Shown: positions 18,711-26,686 of the stretch, in pieces
Layout of the letters: each line of letters opens with the position of its first letter
Numbering within the stretch: the first letter of the stretch is position 1
Assembly: GCF_001956985.1 (NCBI RefSeq)
Contig: NZ_CP019082.1
Location: forward strand, 4,836,001 to 4,900,000
From: Paludisphaera borealis
Lineage (GTDB): Bacteria > Planctomycetota > Planctomycetia > Isosphaerales > Isosphaeraceae
Length of the DNA: 64,000 nt
Reading direction: 5' to 3'
Translations under genes and position numbers: made by a program
Notes under the pieces: model-generated
Seen by the model: only the letters and a program-made list of their open reading frames with translations
What the model was told of the DNA's origin: nothing
Databases searched by the model: none

Positions 18711-21700
18711 TCAGGGCGCTTGCCGCGGCGGCAGCACCTCGTTTTCAACCCTGCCGGTCCAGGTGAACTGATTCTTTCCCGAGACGGCGGGGCGCGTGGT
18801 TTTGATCGACTCGCCGGGCAAGATCTCGGCCTCGGCGCTCAGGCCTCGGCCGGTCACGCCCTCGATCGTGCAACTGAGTTCGCCCCCCTTGATGGGCTCT
18901 CTGACCGGGTCGTCCGCGCGTCGCGTGAACCGCACCACGTAGCACTGCTGGCGGACGTTCTCGAAGTCGTCGGGGCGGATGAACGTCTCGAAAACCATGT
19001 AGCTTGTATGGTCGATCTGGCGGAACCTGACGACGAACTCCGGGACGGCTTCCTTGCTCTCCTTGACGCTCAGGGACACCTTCAAGTCGCGGACCTGGCC
19101 TTTCGGCGCCTCAAGGGACGTCACCTTGCCTGAGATCGAGACGCTCTCTCCGGGAGCGATCGTGAGCTGTTTCTCCGCCTCGTCGATCGGGATCGGCTGC
19201 GCCGTGTTGCCGGGGTCGCTGAGCGTCCGTTTATAGGCGACGGTGAGTTTCTGAAACGTGACGTTCTTGAGGGTCAAGATGTACGCGGCGTGCTTCCCTT
19301 CGTGCATGTAGCCTTCGCGGGGATGCCGCTTGAACTGATCCTCGATCCGCTCCGCCGCCCCCTTGCCGAACCGGGTTTCCAGATCCTGGGGATCTTGCGC
19401 GATATCGACGAGAACCAGGTTCGGAAACGCCTTGGGAATGACGTCGACGACGGCTGCGCCCCCTTCGTCCACGCGTCCCCGGAAGAAGATTTTCGCCAGG
19501 GCCTTGAACGGGGTCTCGTTGCTCTTGAGATCCACCTGACTGACGGTGAACTTCACTGGACGCCCTTCTTGAGCCGAGGGGCCGACCTCTTCCAATCTGC
19601 CCGGAGGAGAATTCGAAGCGGAATCCACGCTGCTGATCCGCAGGCCTGGCGGCGGCGCGGCGACGCCGAGAAACGCCTTGCCTCGTGGAAGCGGCTCCGA
19701 CCGAACGACGCCGTCCTCGGGCGGCCCGACGCTGATCGACAGTGCGGCCTTGCCGTCCTCGCCGATCTTGAGCGACGAGCTTGCGGGGGGCGTCGTGACG
19801 ATCCGCAACGTCGGGCTGACTCGCGGACGGTCGCGATTCTCCGCGATCCCGAGCGGCCTGGCGAGTTCTTCGACGAGTCTCCGGAGACTGGCGGTGGTTG
19901 GGGCGTAGTCTTGCCGGAGCCGTTCGATGTGGAACAAGAGCGTGTCGTATTTCGCGAACGCCTCCCAGTTCTGTGAGACGGCGTCGGCCGGTAAATCTTC
20001 ACGTCGGATCGCACCATCGCAGAGGAGCCGGACCGCCCGGTCGTCGAGGCGGAGACTGAGCCCCACGTCTTCCGGCTTCCGGTCGTTCTCTCGATGGCGT
20101 TCCCCCCTCGCGCCGCTGTTCTGGACGCGCTCTTTCATCGCCGCAGCCTCATACTGCTTGAGCAAAGGCGTCGCTCGGGCGACCGTGTCGAGGGCGGCGG
20201 GCGCAGTCTGGACGATCGACCACGCGTCTTTGAGGAACCGGGCCGAGTCTTCCGTCTCGGGGTGATCGGCGCGACCGATCCGACGCAGGTCCCGGTCCAG
20301 CCCGGCCAAGCCCATCGCGCGGCTCCAGAAACCGGGGTCGGGCGTGTTCTCGGCGGCGTCGATCGTGCTCGCGTCAGCCTTGAGTTCCAGCCGTTCCCCC
20401 ATGTTGAGGATCGTATCGAGCAACCGCCGACGGTTCTCCACGGGAACGAGCGGAGTCCGGAGCGCCGCGTCGAGCGCGATCCACTCACGCGGCCCGTCGG
20501 TTCGCAAGGTGTTGAAAAGCTGTTTCTCGAGTTCGTCGATGGCGACCTGGGCGTTTCGGGTCGCGGCCTGGAGGTCGCTCGCCGGCTTCTGAATCAGTTC
20601 GAGAAAGCTCGCGCCTTTCTCCGGAGGCGGGCTTCGATCAAGAATATCGACCAGAGCAGCCGCGGCGCTCAGCCCTCGCTCGACGGCCGAGGGCAGCGGG
20701 TTTGTGGGCAGCGATTGGACGGTCGGGGCTCCCTGGCCGGCGCGGACGGCCCATTCCGCGAGTTCGGGAAGCTCGGCGGCGGCCCGCTCCCAGGTCTTAC
20801 GGGCGTCTTGGTAAACCTGGACGACTTCGAGGGCCGAGGCGTAGTTTCTATCGAACCGGGCGATGTCGCTGTTGAGTTGCCGCGCGACGTCTTCGGTCGT
20901 CAAATCGGGGGCGAAAAGCTGGTCTTGCGCGGCTCGCCGCTGATCGTCGCTCAGGGACAAGATCGGTCGGATCCAATCGAGGCCCCGGCGATCGAGCGCG
21001 AGAGCGTCCTCGGCGCGGGCGCGGACCTGGACCAGCCGGCGGAGAATCGAGCCCCGCCGGTCGTCCTTGAAGTGGTCGGGCGCGGCGAATTCCTGGCTGA
21101 ACCGCAATGCCCATGCGGGCAACTGGAGTTCGAGGTACGGCTCCGGAAAGCCGCCGAACAGGGCGTCGGCCAGCGCTTTCGGGGGATCGATCGGCTTGGG
21201 CTTCGCCGCTTTCGGCGCGTCGGGCGCCTCTTTCGCCAAGGGGGGGGCCGCGTAGAGGTCGTCTTCTTCCGGTCCGGCCCCGGTCAGGTAGATCAGGGAA
21301 TCGGTGATCGCCCGTTTTCCCGCCTCCACGCCTCGCGCCGGCCGCAAGGGGAACGCGGCGTCCGAATCCAGGATCGTCTTGAGTCGATCTTGCAGCTCGC
21401 CGCGCCGACGTCCAACGTCTTCGAGCGCCTTCTGAACGGAATCGATTGATTCGGGGTTGCGCCAGGAGGCCCGCAACCACCGTTCGGCGCGCAAGAGGCC
21501 GGCCTGGTACGACCGCCAGGTCTCGGGAAGCTCGTGATAGGGTCTTTGCTTGCGCAGGTCGTCGTGCTGCTTCCATTCCTTGATCAAGTCCGCGAAGACT
21601 CGATCGCGGGGCGCGGACGGCTCCACTTTGGTCGGCTCGGCCGTGGGGGCGTTCTTCTCGGCGGCCGAGGCGTCCTTCTTCGCCGTCGCGGGGTTTTCGG

Positions 21701-22613
21701 TCGGTTCGGGCGCGGATGCCGAGGCTGCGGCCGGCTTCGCGGCGAGCGCGGCTTCGTCGTGCCGTGGAGGCTGCTCGCCAAGGTCTTTGCGGTAAGGGAG
21801 GGTGATTTTTCGAGAGCCGCCGCCGATTCTCACGAGCATGGGCGTCTGGACCGCGTTGCGATGGTCCTTGGCCCAGTGCGAGACGTGGCGGTGGACGTAA
21901 CGGTGGAGCCCCTCGGCCGACACCTGTCCATAAGTCTCTGGCGCGTCCCAGCCTTGGGCCTTGCCGCTGAGTCCTTCGCGCAGGTAATGGGCGAACGTCG
22001 ACCGGCCCAGGCCGTCGGCCCCCCAACTCTTCTGAGCCGGGGCGCTCGAGGTCAGGATGTAGACGCAGCGGTCGCCCGCCGTCAGCCCCGATACCATCTC
22101 GGCGAGCCCCTCGTAGGGACAGTTTCCATAGACGCCGAGGTCGCGATCGCTGTCGACTTGCGCCAGGTCGAGGGCCAGCACGACGTCGCGCCGGGCGTCT
22201 TTGACGACCATGTCGATCAGGGATCGGATGGAGGCCGAGCCGATCATGGCGTCAGGACCGTTGCCGATCACCGGGGCGGAGACGTAGACGACCACGGCGG
22301 CGTCTGATCGGGAGACGATGTTCTTGACCGCGTCGGTGAGTCCGTCGGGGCCGACGGCCGCCACGTCGTCGGTCGGTCCGACGCCGCGGAGGGACCGGAC
22401 GTCGGCCGCCTGAAAGGGAGCGTCTGTTCCGGTCGAGAGCGCCGGGGCGACGTACAACGCCTCGATGCGCAATTCTCTCGATCGCTGCCGGATGAACCAG
22501 AACAACAGCCACGCCAGGAGAACGACGGCGACCGCCGTGAGGGCGCTTTCCAGAATCAGAAGCGAAAGCCGCGGCTTCGTGATCCGAACCGGGAGCGAGG
22601 CTGCGGTCGACAT
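18711..22613 (-). CDS. Membrane-anchored catalytically dead caspase-like protein with long helical C-terminus
   Basis: The protein has 1,300 residues. A transmembrane helix at ~18-41 (LESALTAVAVVLLAWLLFWF) is followed by a caspase-fold domain at ~50-275. Diagnostic late-domain features remain: CVYILTSSAPAQKSWGADG, GRSTFAHYLREGLSGKAQG, LHRYVHRHV, and QTPML. Both catalytic positions are gone: YVSAPV replaces FSGHG, and LDLAQ replaces LDACH (Ala151). An Ala/Pro/Lys/Glu linker (~285-335) leads to a long, mostly helical region of about 600 residues with Trp/Arg-rich repeats, then a beta-rich C-terminus (~960-1300) that may be an adhesion or binding domain. The architecture fits a membrane scaffold that senses or recruits partners. 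The next genes downstream are the kinase-FGE and the double-caspase protein. Confidence 0.83.
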   Translation of the reverse strand: MSTAASLPVRITKPRLSLLILESALTAVAVVLLAWLLFWFIRQRSRELRIEALYVAPALSTGTDAPFQAADVRSLRGVGPTDDVAAVGPDGLTDAVKNIVSRSDAAVVVYVSAPVIGNGPDAMIGSASIRSLIDMVVKDARRDVVLALDLAQVDSDRDLGVYGNCPYEGLAEMVSGLTAGDRCVYILTSSAPAQKSWGADGLGRSTFAHYLREGLSGKAQGWDAPETYGQVSAEGLHRYVHRHVSHWAKDHRNAVQTPMLVRIGGGSRKITLPYRKDLGEQPPRHDEAALAAKPAAASASAPEPTENPATAKKDASAAEKNAPTAEPTKVEPSAPRDRVFADLIKEWKQHDDLRKQRPYHELPETWRSYQAGLLRAERWLRASWRNPESIDSVQKALEDVGRRRGELQDRLKTILDSDAAFPLRPARGVEAGKRAITDSLIYLTGAGPEEDDLYAAPPLAKEAPDAPKAAKPKPIDPPKALADALFGGFPEPYLELQLPAWALRFSQEFAAPDHFKDDRRGSILRRLVQVRARAEDALALDRRGLDWIRPILSLSDDQRRAAQDQLFAPDLTTEDVARQLNSDIARFDRNYASALEVVQVYQDARKTWERAAAELPELAEWAVRAGQGAPTVQSLPTNPLPSAVERGLSAAAALVDILDRSPPPEKGASFLELIQKPASDLQAATRNAQVAIDELEKQLFNTLRTDGPREWIALDAALRTPLVPVENRRRLLDTILNMGERLELKADASTIDAAENTPDPGFWSRAMGLAGLDRDLRRIGRADHPETEDSARFLKDAWSIVQTAPAALDTVARATPLLKQYEAAAMKERVQNSGARGERHRENDRKPEDVGLSLRLDDRAVRLLCDGAIRREDLPADAVSQNWEAFAKYDTLLFHIERLRQDYAPTTASLRRLVEELARPLGIAENRDRPRVSPTLRIVTTPPASSSLKIGEDGKAALSISVGPPEDGVVRSEPLPRGKAFLGVAAPPPGLRISSVDSASNSPPGRLEEVGPSAQEGRPVKFTVSQVDLKSNETPFKALAKIFFRGRVDEGGAAVVDVIPKAFPNLVLVDIAQDPQDLETRFGKGAAERIEDQFKRHPREGYMHEGKHAAYILTLKNVTFQKLTVAYKRTLSDPGNTAQPIPIDEAEKQLTIAPGESVSISGKVTSLEAPKGQVRDLKVSLSVKESKEAVPEFVVRFRQIDHTSYMVFETFIRPDDFENVRQQCYVVRFTRRADDPVREPIKGGELSCTIEGVTGRGLSAEAEILPGESIKTTRPAVSGKNQFTWTGRVENEVLPPRQAP

Positions 22614-22829
22614 GATGGCGAGACTCTTCTGGAATTCGATAGGGCCGGCCCGTCGCGCGATCGCGCGGGGCTATCGCTACGATACTGGCTATTCGATCAT
22701 CACCTCAATCGAAAACTCGACGGCCGCCAACAGAATACGCGGCCCGATCACGCGAATTACGATGTGGAGGAACGGCGGCGGCGTCGCACCTCTTCACACG
22801 CTCGAAGCTGATCTCGATCTACCGCGTCG

Positions 22830-22870
22830 GAAAACGAAAACGGCGTCCCGGATCGGATTCCGGGACGCCG
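22830..22870 (-). terminator. Rho-independent terminator after the lipoprotein gene
   Basis: An 11-bp GC-rich stem (22841-22851 pairing with 22860-22870) with an 8-base loop is followed, on the minus strand, by TTTTCGTTTTC. It separates the lipoprotein gene from the membrane caspase-like gene, so the two are probably different transcripts. Confidence 0.85.
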
Positions 22871-22899
22871 CGAAGTCTCGATTCGGCGCGAGCTGACGT

Positions 22900-23868
22900 C
22901 TAGTGAGCGCCGCCGGGGGTCGCAAAGATCCGAGGAGGCGGGATCTTGATTTTGACGGGGGCGGCGACGGCCGACGCCTGGATGAGCTTATCGTCGTTCC
23001 GGGCGACGGGGGGAGTCGGAACGCTGTTCCAGGCCGCGCCCGGAGGAATGGTGACCGACGGAGTCGCGGGCGGAGAGGTCGAGGGCTTTTCAGGCTTGGC
23101 CTCGGCACCTTCTCGCTGAGTCTCGGTTCCCTGGTTGGTCGAGCGTTCCGTCGTGGTCTCCGCTCCAGTGGACGTGGCGGCGACCGGTGCGTCCGGGGTC
23201 AGCTTGACGTACTGCGGGCACGTCATGTTGTTGGCGATCTCGTCGAGCTGGCGGAAGGACATCACACCGTTGAAGAAGACCATTCCATAGAGCGGGCCGG
23301 AGATCGAGGAACCCGGCGTCGGCGGGGGACAGCCTGGAGGCAGACCGCCGTTGGGGAGGCCCTTCGGATCCATGCCGATCGGGTTGCCGCCGCCCATGGG
23401 CGTCATGCCGACGTAGCGCCAGCCCTTGAGATACTTCTTGGTCCCCGTGCTGTCGAAGACCGACTCGTAGTAACCGATCGGGATATTGGTCGCGGCGACG
23501 ACGTATTCGGGCAGCTTCATCGGATCGCCGGCGGGCGGCGGCGGGGGCGGCGCCGCTTCCTCGGGCTTCTCCGGCGGCGGAGCGGGGCCGCCGACCGCGA
23601 CCAGGTTCCAGCCGTCCTTGAGCTGAACCTGGGGCGGCTTCTTACCCTGAGGATGGATCGAATACTCTTCGGAGTAGTCCGGGAGATATTCCAGCTTGAG
23701 TTTGACCATGCGACCGGTCGCATCGGCCGGCGTCACCAACAGGTAAGGCTTCGGCCGCCAGTATCGAATACCGGTGTCGGAAACGGAGGGATTTTTGATC
23801 ACGGCGACGCTCGAGCATCCTGTGAGCAGCCCCGCGAATAAGCAGATCATTACTGCCTTGGGAGTCAT
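22900..23868 (-). CDS. Proline-rich lipoprotein of unknown function
   Basis: The start at 23868 is preceded by GGAAGGAG about 10 bases upstream. The protein opens with a lipoprotein signal peptide (MTPKAVMICLFAGLLTGC; lipobox LLTGC, Cys18). The mature part has Pro-rich stretches (residues ~110-135 and the C-terminal third) and a middle part with little similarity that I recognise (YYESVFDSTGTKKYLKGW, YGMVFFNGVMSF). It ends at a strong terminator. The neighbouring frameshifted tssA lies upstream on the same strand, 284 bases away. A TssJ-type lipoprotein was considered, but the sequence lacks that small beta-sandwich. Function unknown. Confidence 0.75.
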   Translation of the reverse strand: MTPKAVMICLFAGLLTGCSSVAVIKNPSVSDTGIRYWRPKPYLLVTPADATGRMVKLKLEYLPDYSEEYSIHPQGKKPPQVQLKDGWNLVAVGGPAPPPEKPEEAAPPPPPPAGDPMKLPEYVVAATNIPIGYYESVFDSTGTKKYLKGWRYVGMTPMGGGNPIGMDPKGLPNGGLPPGCPPPTPGSSISGPLYGMVFFNGVMSFRQLDEIANNMTCPQYVKLTPDAPVAATSTGAETTTERSTNQGTETQREGAEAKPEKPSTSPPATPSVTIPPGAAWNSVPTPPVARNDDKLIQASAVAAPVKIKIPPPRIFATPGGAH

Positions 23869-24152
23869 GATTGACCGGCTCCTTCCATCGCGTCCATGCT
23901 TACGGTTATTCACCACGAGGGCGCCGACACGCTCGGGCGAGCGGGTTGCCCCGATCTCGTCACTCATGCGGAACCGTAGCTTGAAGCCTCGATGCCTCCG
24001 GCAAAGGAATCCCGCATCCCGCGAAATTCCTTGAGGCCGTCAAGCTACTTGATTCTTTGATGTCCGTGTTATCGGTTGGGCGGGATTCGCAGGTTCTTCG
24101 ATTTTTTGCGCTTTATCCGAATTTTCGCTTTATGCCGCCTGGGCGGGGAAAA

Positions 24153-26077
24153 TTAATTTCCTTCCATCTGGAGCGCAAGGCCGATGTCGAGTTGGCAGAG
24201 CCGGTCGTAAATCACGCTTGCACGCGTGTCATCGCGGCCGCGCAAGCATTGATAGAGGTTCGAGAAAACGCGAGCGCAGAGGGGAGTGTCTTCCCATTGA
24301 TCCAGATGAAGCTCATCGACGCGCTGGGCGAGGCCCTCAAGGATGGGAAGCGCCAGCGCACTGCGATTCAGCGCGATGCAGAGTTCGGCTTGTTGCAGCG
24401 CGCGGATGAACCGCTCCCGACCGCTCCCTGCCTGGCGCGCGGCCTTGGCCATGATCGAGAGCGCCTCCGAGAGGTTGCCGGCGTGAAGAAGCGCCTGGGC
24501 CTCGTCCCAAGGATCGCGGTGGGCCGGGACGGCGGACGCCTGCCCGATCGCGTCGCCGGCGGGGACTGGAGCCGGTGCGGAGGATTCCTGAAGCCTGGCG
24601 AGCCCGACGGCGGAAGTCTTCTCAGGTTTGTCGAGGAGATCCTCCGCTTGCAGCCAGGCGCGGGTGCCGCCCGAGGCGGTCGGAGTTCCGTCTCTCAATT
24701 CCGCGTCGGGCCACGCGGGATACGCTTGAAGAAAGGCCTTTAGGAGCGCCTTGCAGGCTCGCGCGGGGTTGTCGTATCCGAGGGCGGTGAGCGCGTTGCA
24801 GGCGTACCAATGGAGGTCGAGCCATCCGCGCCCCTCGGCCCGGCCCATCGCGCGCTCGGCTTCATCGAGGCATGACGCCCAGTGATCCTCGTCATCGGCC
24901 CGGGCGGCCTGGACGAGCTTCTCGCGGACCTCGCTCGAGGGGGGCGTGAGTTGCGAGGAATCGATCTCGCCGGCGTTCGCGAAGGCACCCCCCATCGCGA
25001 GCGCCCTGAGGACGAGGTATGACGTGGGATCGGCGATGTCAGCTTGCCGGAGGAAATGGGCGGCATCGGCGATCTGCTCGCGCGCGTCGTCTACGGAGTC
25101 GAGCTCTCCCCCCGCTGGACGTCGTCGAGCCGGCTTTCGAGGCGCGGGCGCCGACGTTTCGGCGGGCTCCGAACTCCAGTCGGCCTGGGACTCGTCGGAC
25201 GCCTCGACCTCGTGTTCTTCGGAGGTTTCCGAATCGCCCCACCCGTCATCGGTCTCCGTGGGCGGGGGGGCGGCGGCTCCGCGGCCGGCTTTTTCGCCAG
25301 CAGTTGGCCGACGAGCTTCTTCACCTCGGTGAGCGCGATAAAGATCCGATTGAGTTGAGGCGCCTGCTGTTTCGCCGGCCATCGCGCTTTGATGACTGCG
25401 TTGATTTGATCGACGACGGCCAGGCATTCCTCGATCAGCGCGAAGAGGTCGACGTAGAACGGACGGTCGGTCGCCCGGAACGCCTCGTCGAACTTCTCTC
25501 CTCGGAGCCGGCCTTCAAGGTGGATGGCCTGCTGGTCCTCGTCACTGGACATGCGTTTGGAAAGGTTGTCCGCTTTCCGCGACTCTTCGTACTTCAGGCA
25601 GGAGTAGCTGAGCTCCGGCGAGCCCGGGATGTACGTGACGGGCGCGTTTTTCACCAGCAGCGGAATCAGTCGCTCGTGGTCGAGGAAATCGTAGACTCCC
25701 TCGCGAAATTCGAGGTCGCCGCGGGCGGGATGGATTTCCTCCCAGAAAGCCTCCTGAAGCGCCCCCACCAACTTGAGCCCGTCTCGAATCCCGACGAGCC
25801 CATGCTGGTGAGCCAGCGCCTCGGCCACCCAGGCGGCGATTTGAAGGTCCTTGGTCTTCTCGCGGAGCAGCTCGGTTCCAAGCTTAAGGATCGCGTTCCA
25901 GTCCGCGGTCTTTCGCTGCCGCTTCCAGACGTCGACCTCCCCAGCGTCCTCGTCCGCCCGCCGCGATTCTTCAAGCTCCGCGTAAGCGTCTTCCCAGCGC
26001 AGGTAATCGCCGACGGGATCGTCCGGCGAGATCGGGCTGAGGAATTCATCGAGTTCCAACACGGCTGGCTGAGACAT
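24153..26077 (-). pseudogene. tssA: tssA, type VI secretion system protein, split by a -1 frameshift at a C7 run
   Basis: The start at 26077 has GGGGAG upstream. The first ~269 codons encode an ImpA_N (TssA N-terminal) domain (LSPISPDDPVGDYLRW, WVAEALAHQHGL, WEEIHP). The frame then runs into a Pro-rich linker encoded over a run of seven C (minus strand; plus bases 25264-25270). Beyond it, the downstream frame carries TETDDGWGDSE and the VasJ-like C-terminal domain (HFLRQADIADPTSYLVLRAL to LEMEGN-like end). Restoring one base at the run joins both parts into a full-length protein of ~640 residues. TssA caps the distal end of the growing T6SS sheath. No other tss gene is in the window. The break could be a sequencing error, a real mutation, phase variation or slippage. 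Confidence 0.8.
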
Positions 26078-26169
26078 GGCGGCTCCCCGGCGAACGCGAC
26101 GTCAGAGCGGATGCGGCTTGGTTTGATATCGGGCGGCGAGCGCCATGAGCCATTCAGGGGAAAACCGCG

Positions 26170-26625
26170 CTAATAGCCCTGGGGAGACGCGCCGAACCAC
26201 TGTCCCGACGGCGCCGGGCCGTAATACTGGGGCGCGGGGGCGACGCAATTTCCCTGGGGAAGCGAGCAATTGCCGTACGGGAACGGGCAATATCCCTGGG
26301 GAAAATAACAGGCGCAGGGGTTTGACGATCCCTGAGCAGAGGCTTGAGGCGTACTCACGATCGGTCGTTGAAGGAGAGGCGTGGGAGGGGCGATCGGCCG
26401 GGGGGTGAAGGGGCTCCCCTGATAAAGAACGCGTGGCGACTGAGGGGCGCCAAAGACGGTCTGCGGCGTGGCCTTCGTCGGCAAGACGCTCTGAGCCTGG
26501 CTGGCTGAGCCGGCAAGGCTTGACACGACGAAGCATGTGCAGGCGATACCCAAATGGACGTGGCGTCGAAACACGGTTCCGCACATGCGAGGTCGCCGCA
26601 TGCGCCTCCGGAGTGGCATGGCCAT
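26170..26625 (-). CDS. Small secreted Pro/Gln/Cys-rich protein
   Basis: The protein has 151 residues from the first ATG. A basic N-terminus (RRRMRRPR) and a hydrophobic segment (LGIACTCFVVSSLAGSASQAQS) look like a signal peptide with an over-long n-region, so one of the later Met codons (for example after GGAGG near 26601) may be the true start. The mature part is Pro-rich, with a C-terminal motif repeated in the pattern PQG-YC-P-PYG-NC-S-PQG-NC. The four Cys could form disulphides. Unnamed secreted proteins of this kind occur in planctomycetes; no function is recognised. Confidence 0.55.
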   Translation of the reverse strand: MAMPLRRRMRRPRMCGTVFRRHVHLGIACTCFVVSSLAGSASQAQSVLPTKATPQTVFGAPQSPRVLYQGSPFTPRPIAPPTPLLQRPIVSTPQASAQGSSNPCACYFPQGYCPFPYGNCSLPQGNCVAPAPQYYGPAPSGQWFGASPQGY

Positions 26626-26686
26626 TGGAAGTCACACAACGGCGGCTGTTTCCGTTCCGCAAACAATCCGCCGGCGCAAGTATACC

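Noticed and set aside
22900-23868. TssJ-type T6SS lipoprotein beside tssA
   Set aside because: The length, Pro-rich regions and lack of TssJ-like strands do not fit; the link to T6SS is only proximity.
24351-24380. A further copy of the palindromic repeat arm
   Set aside because: Only about ten bases match, and they are inside the tssA coding sequence.
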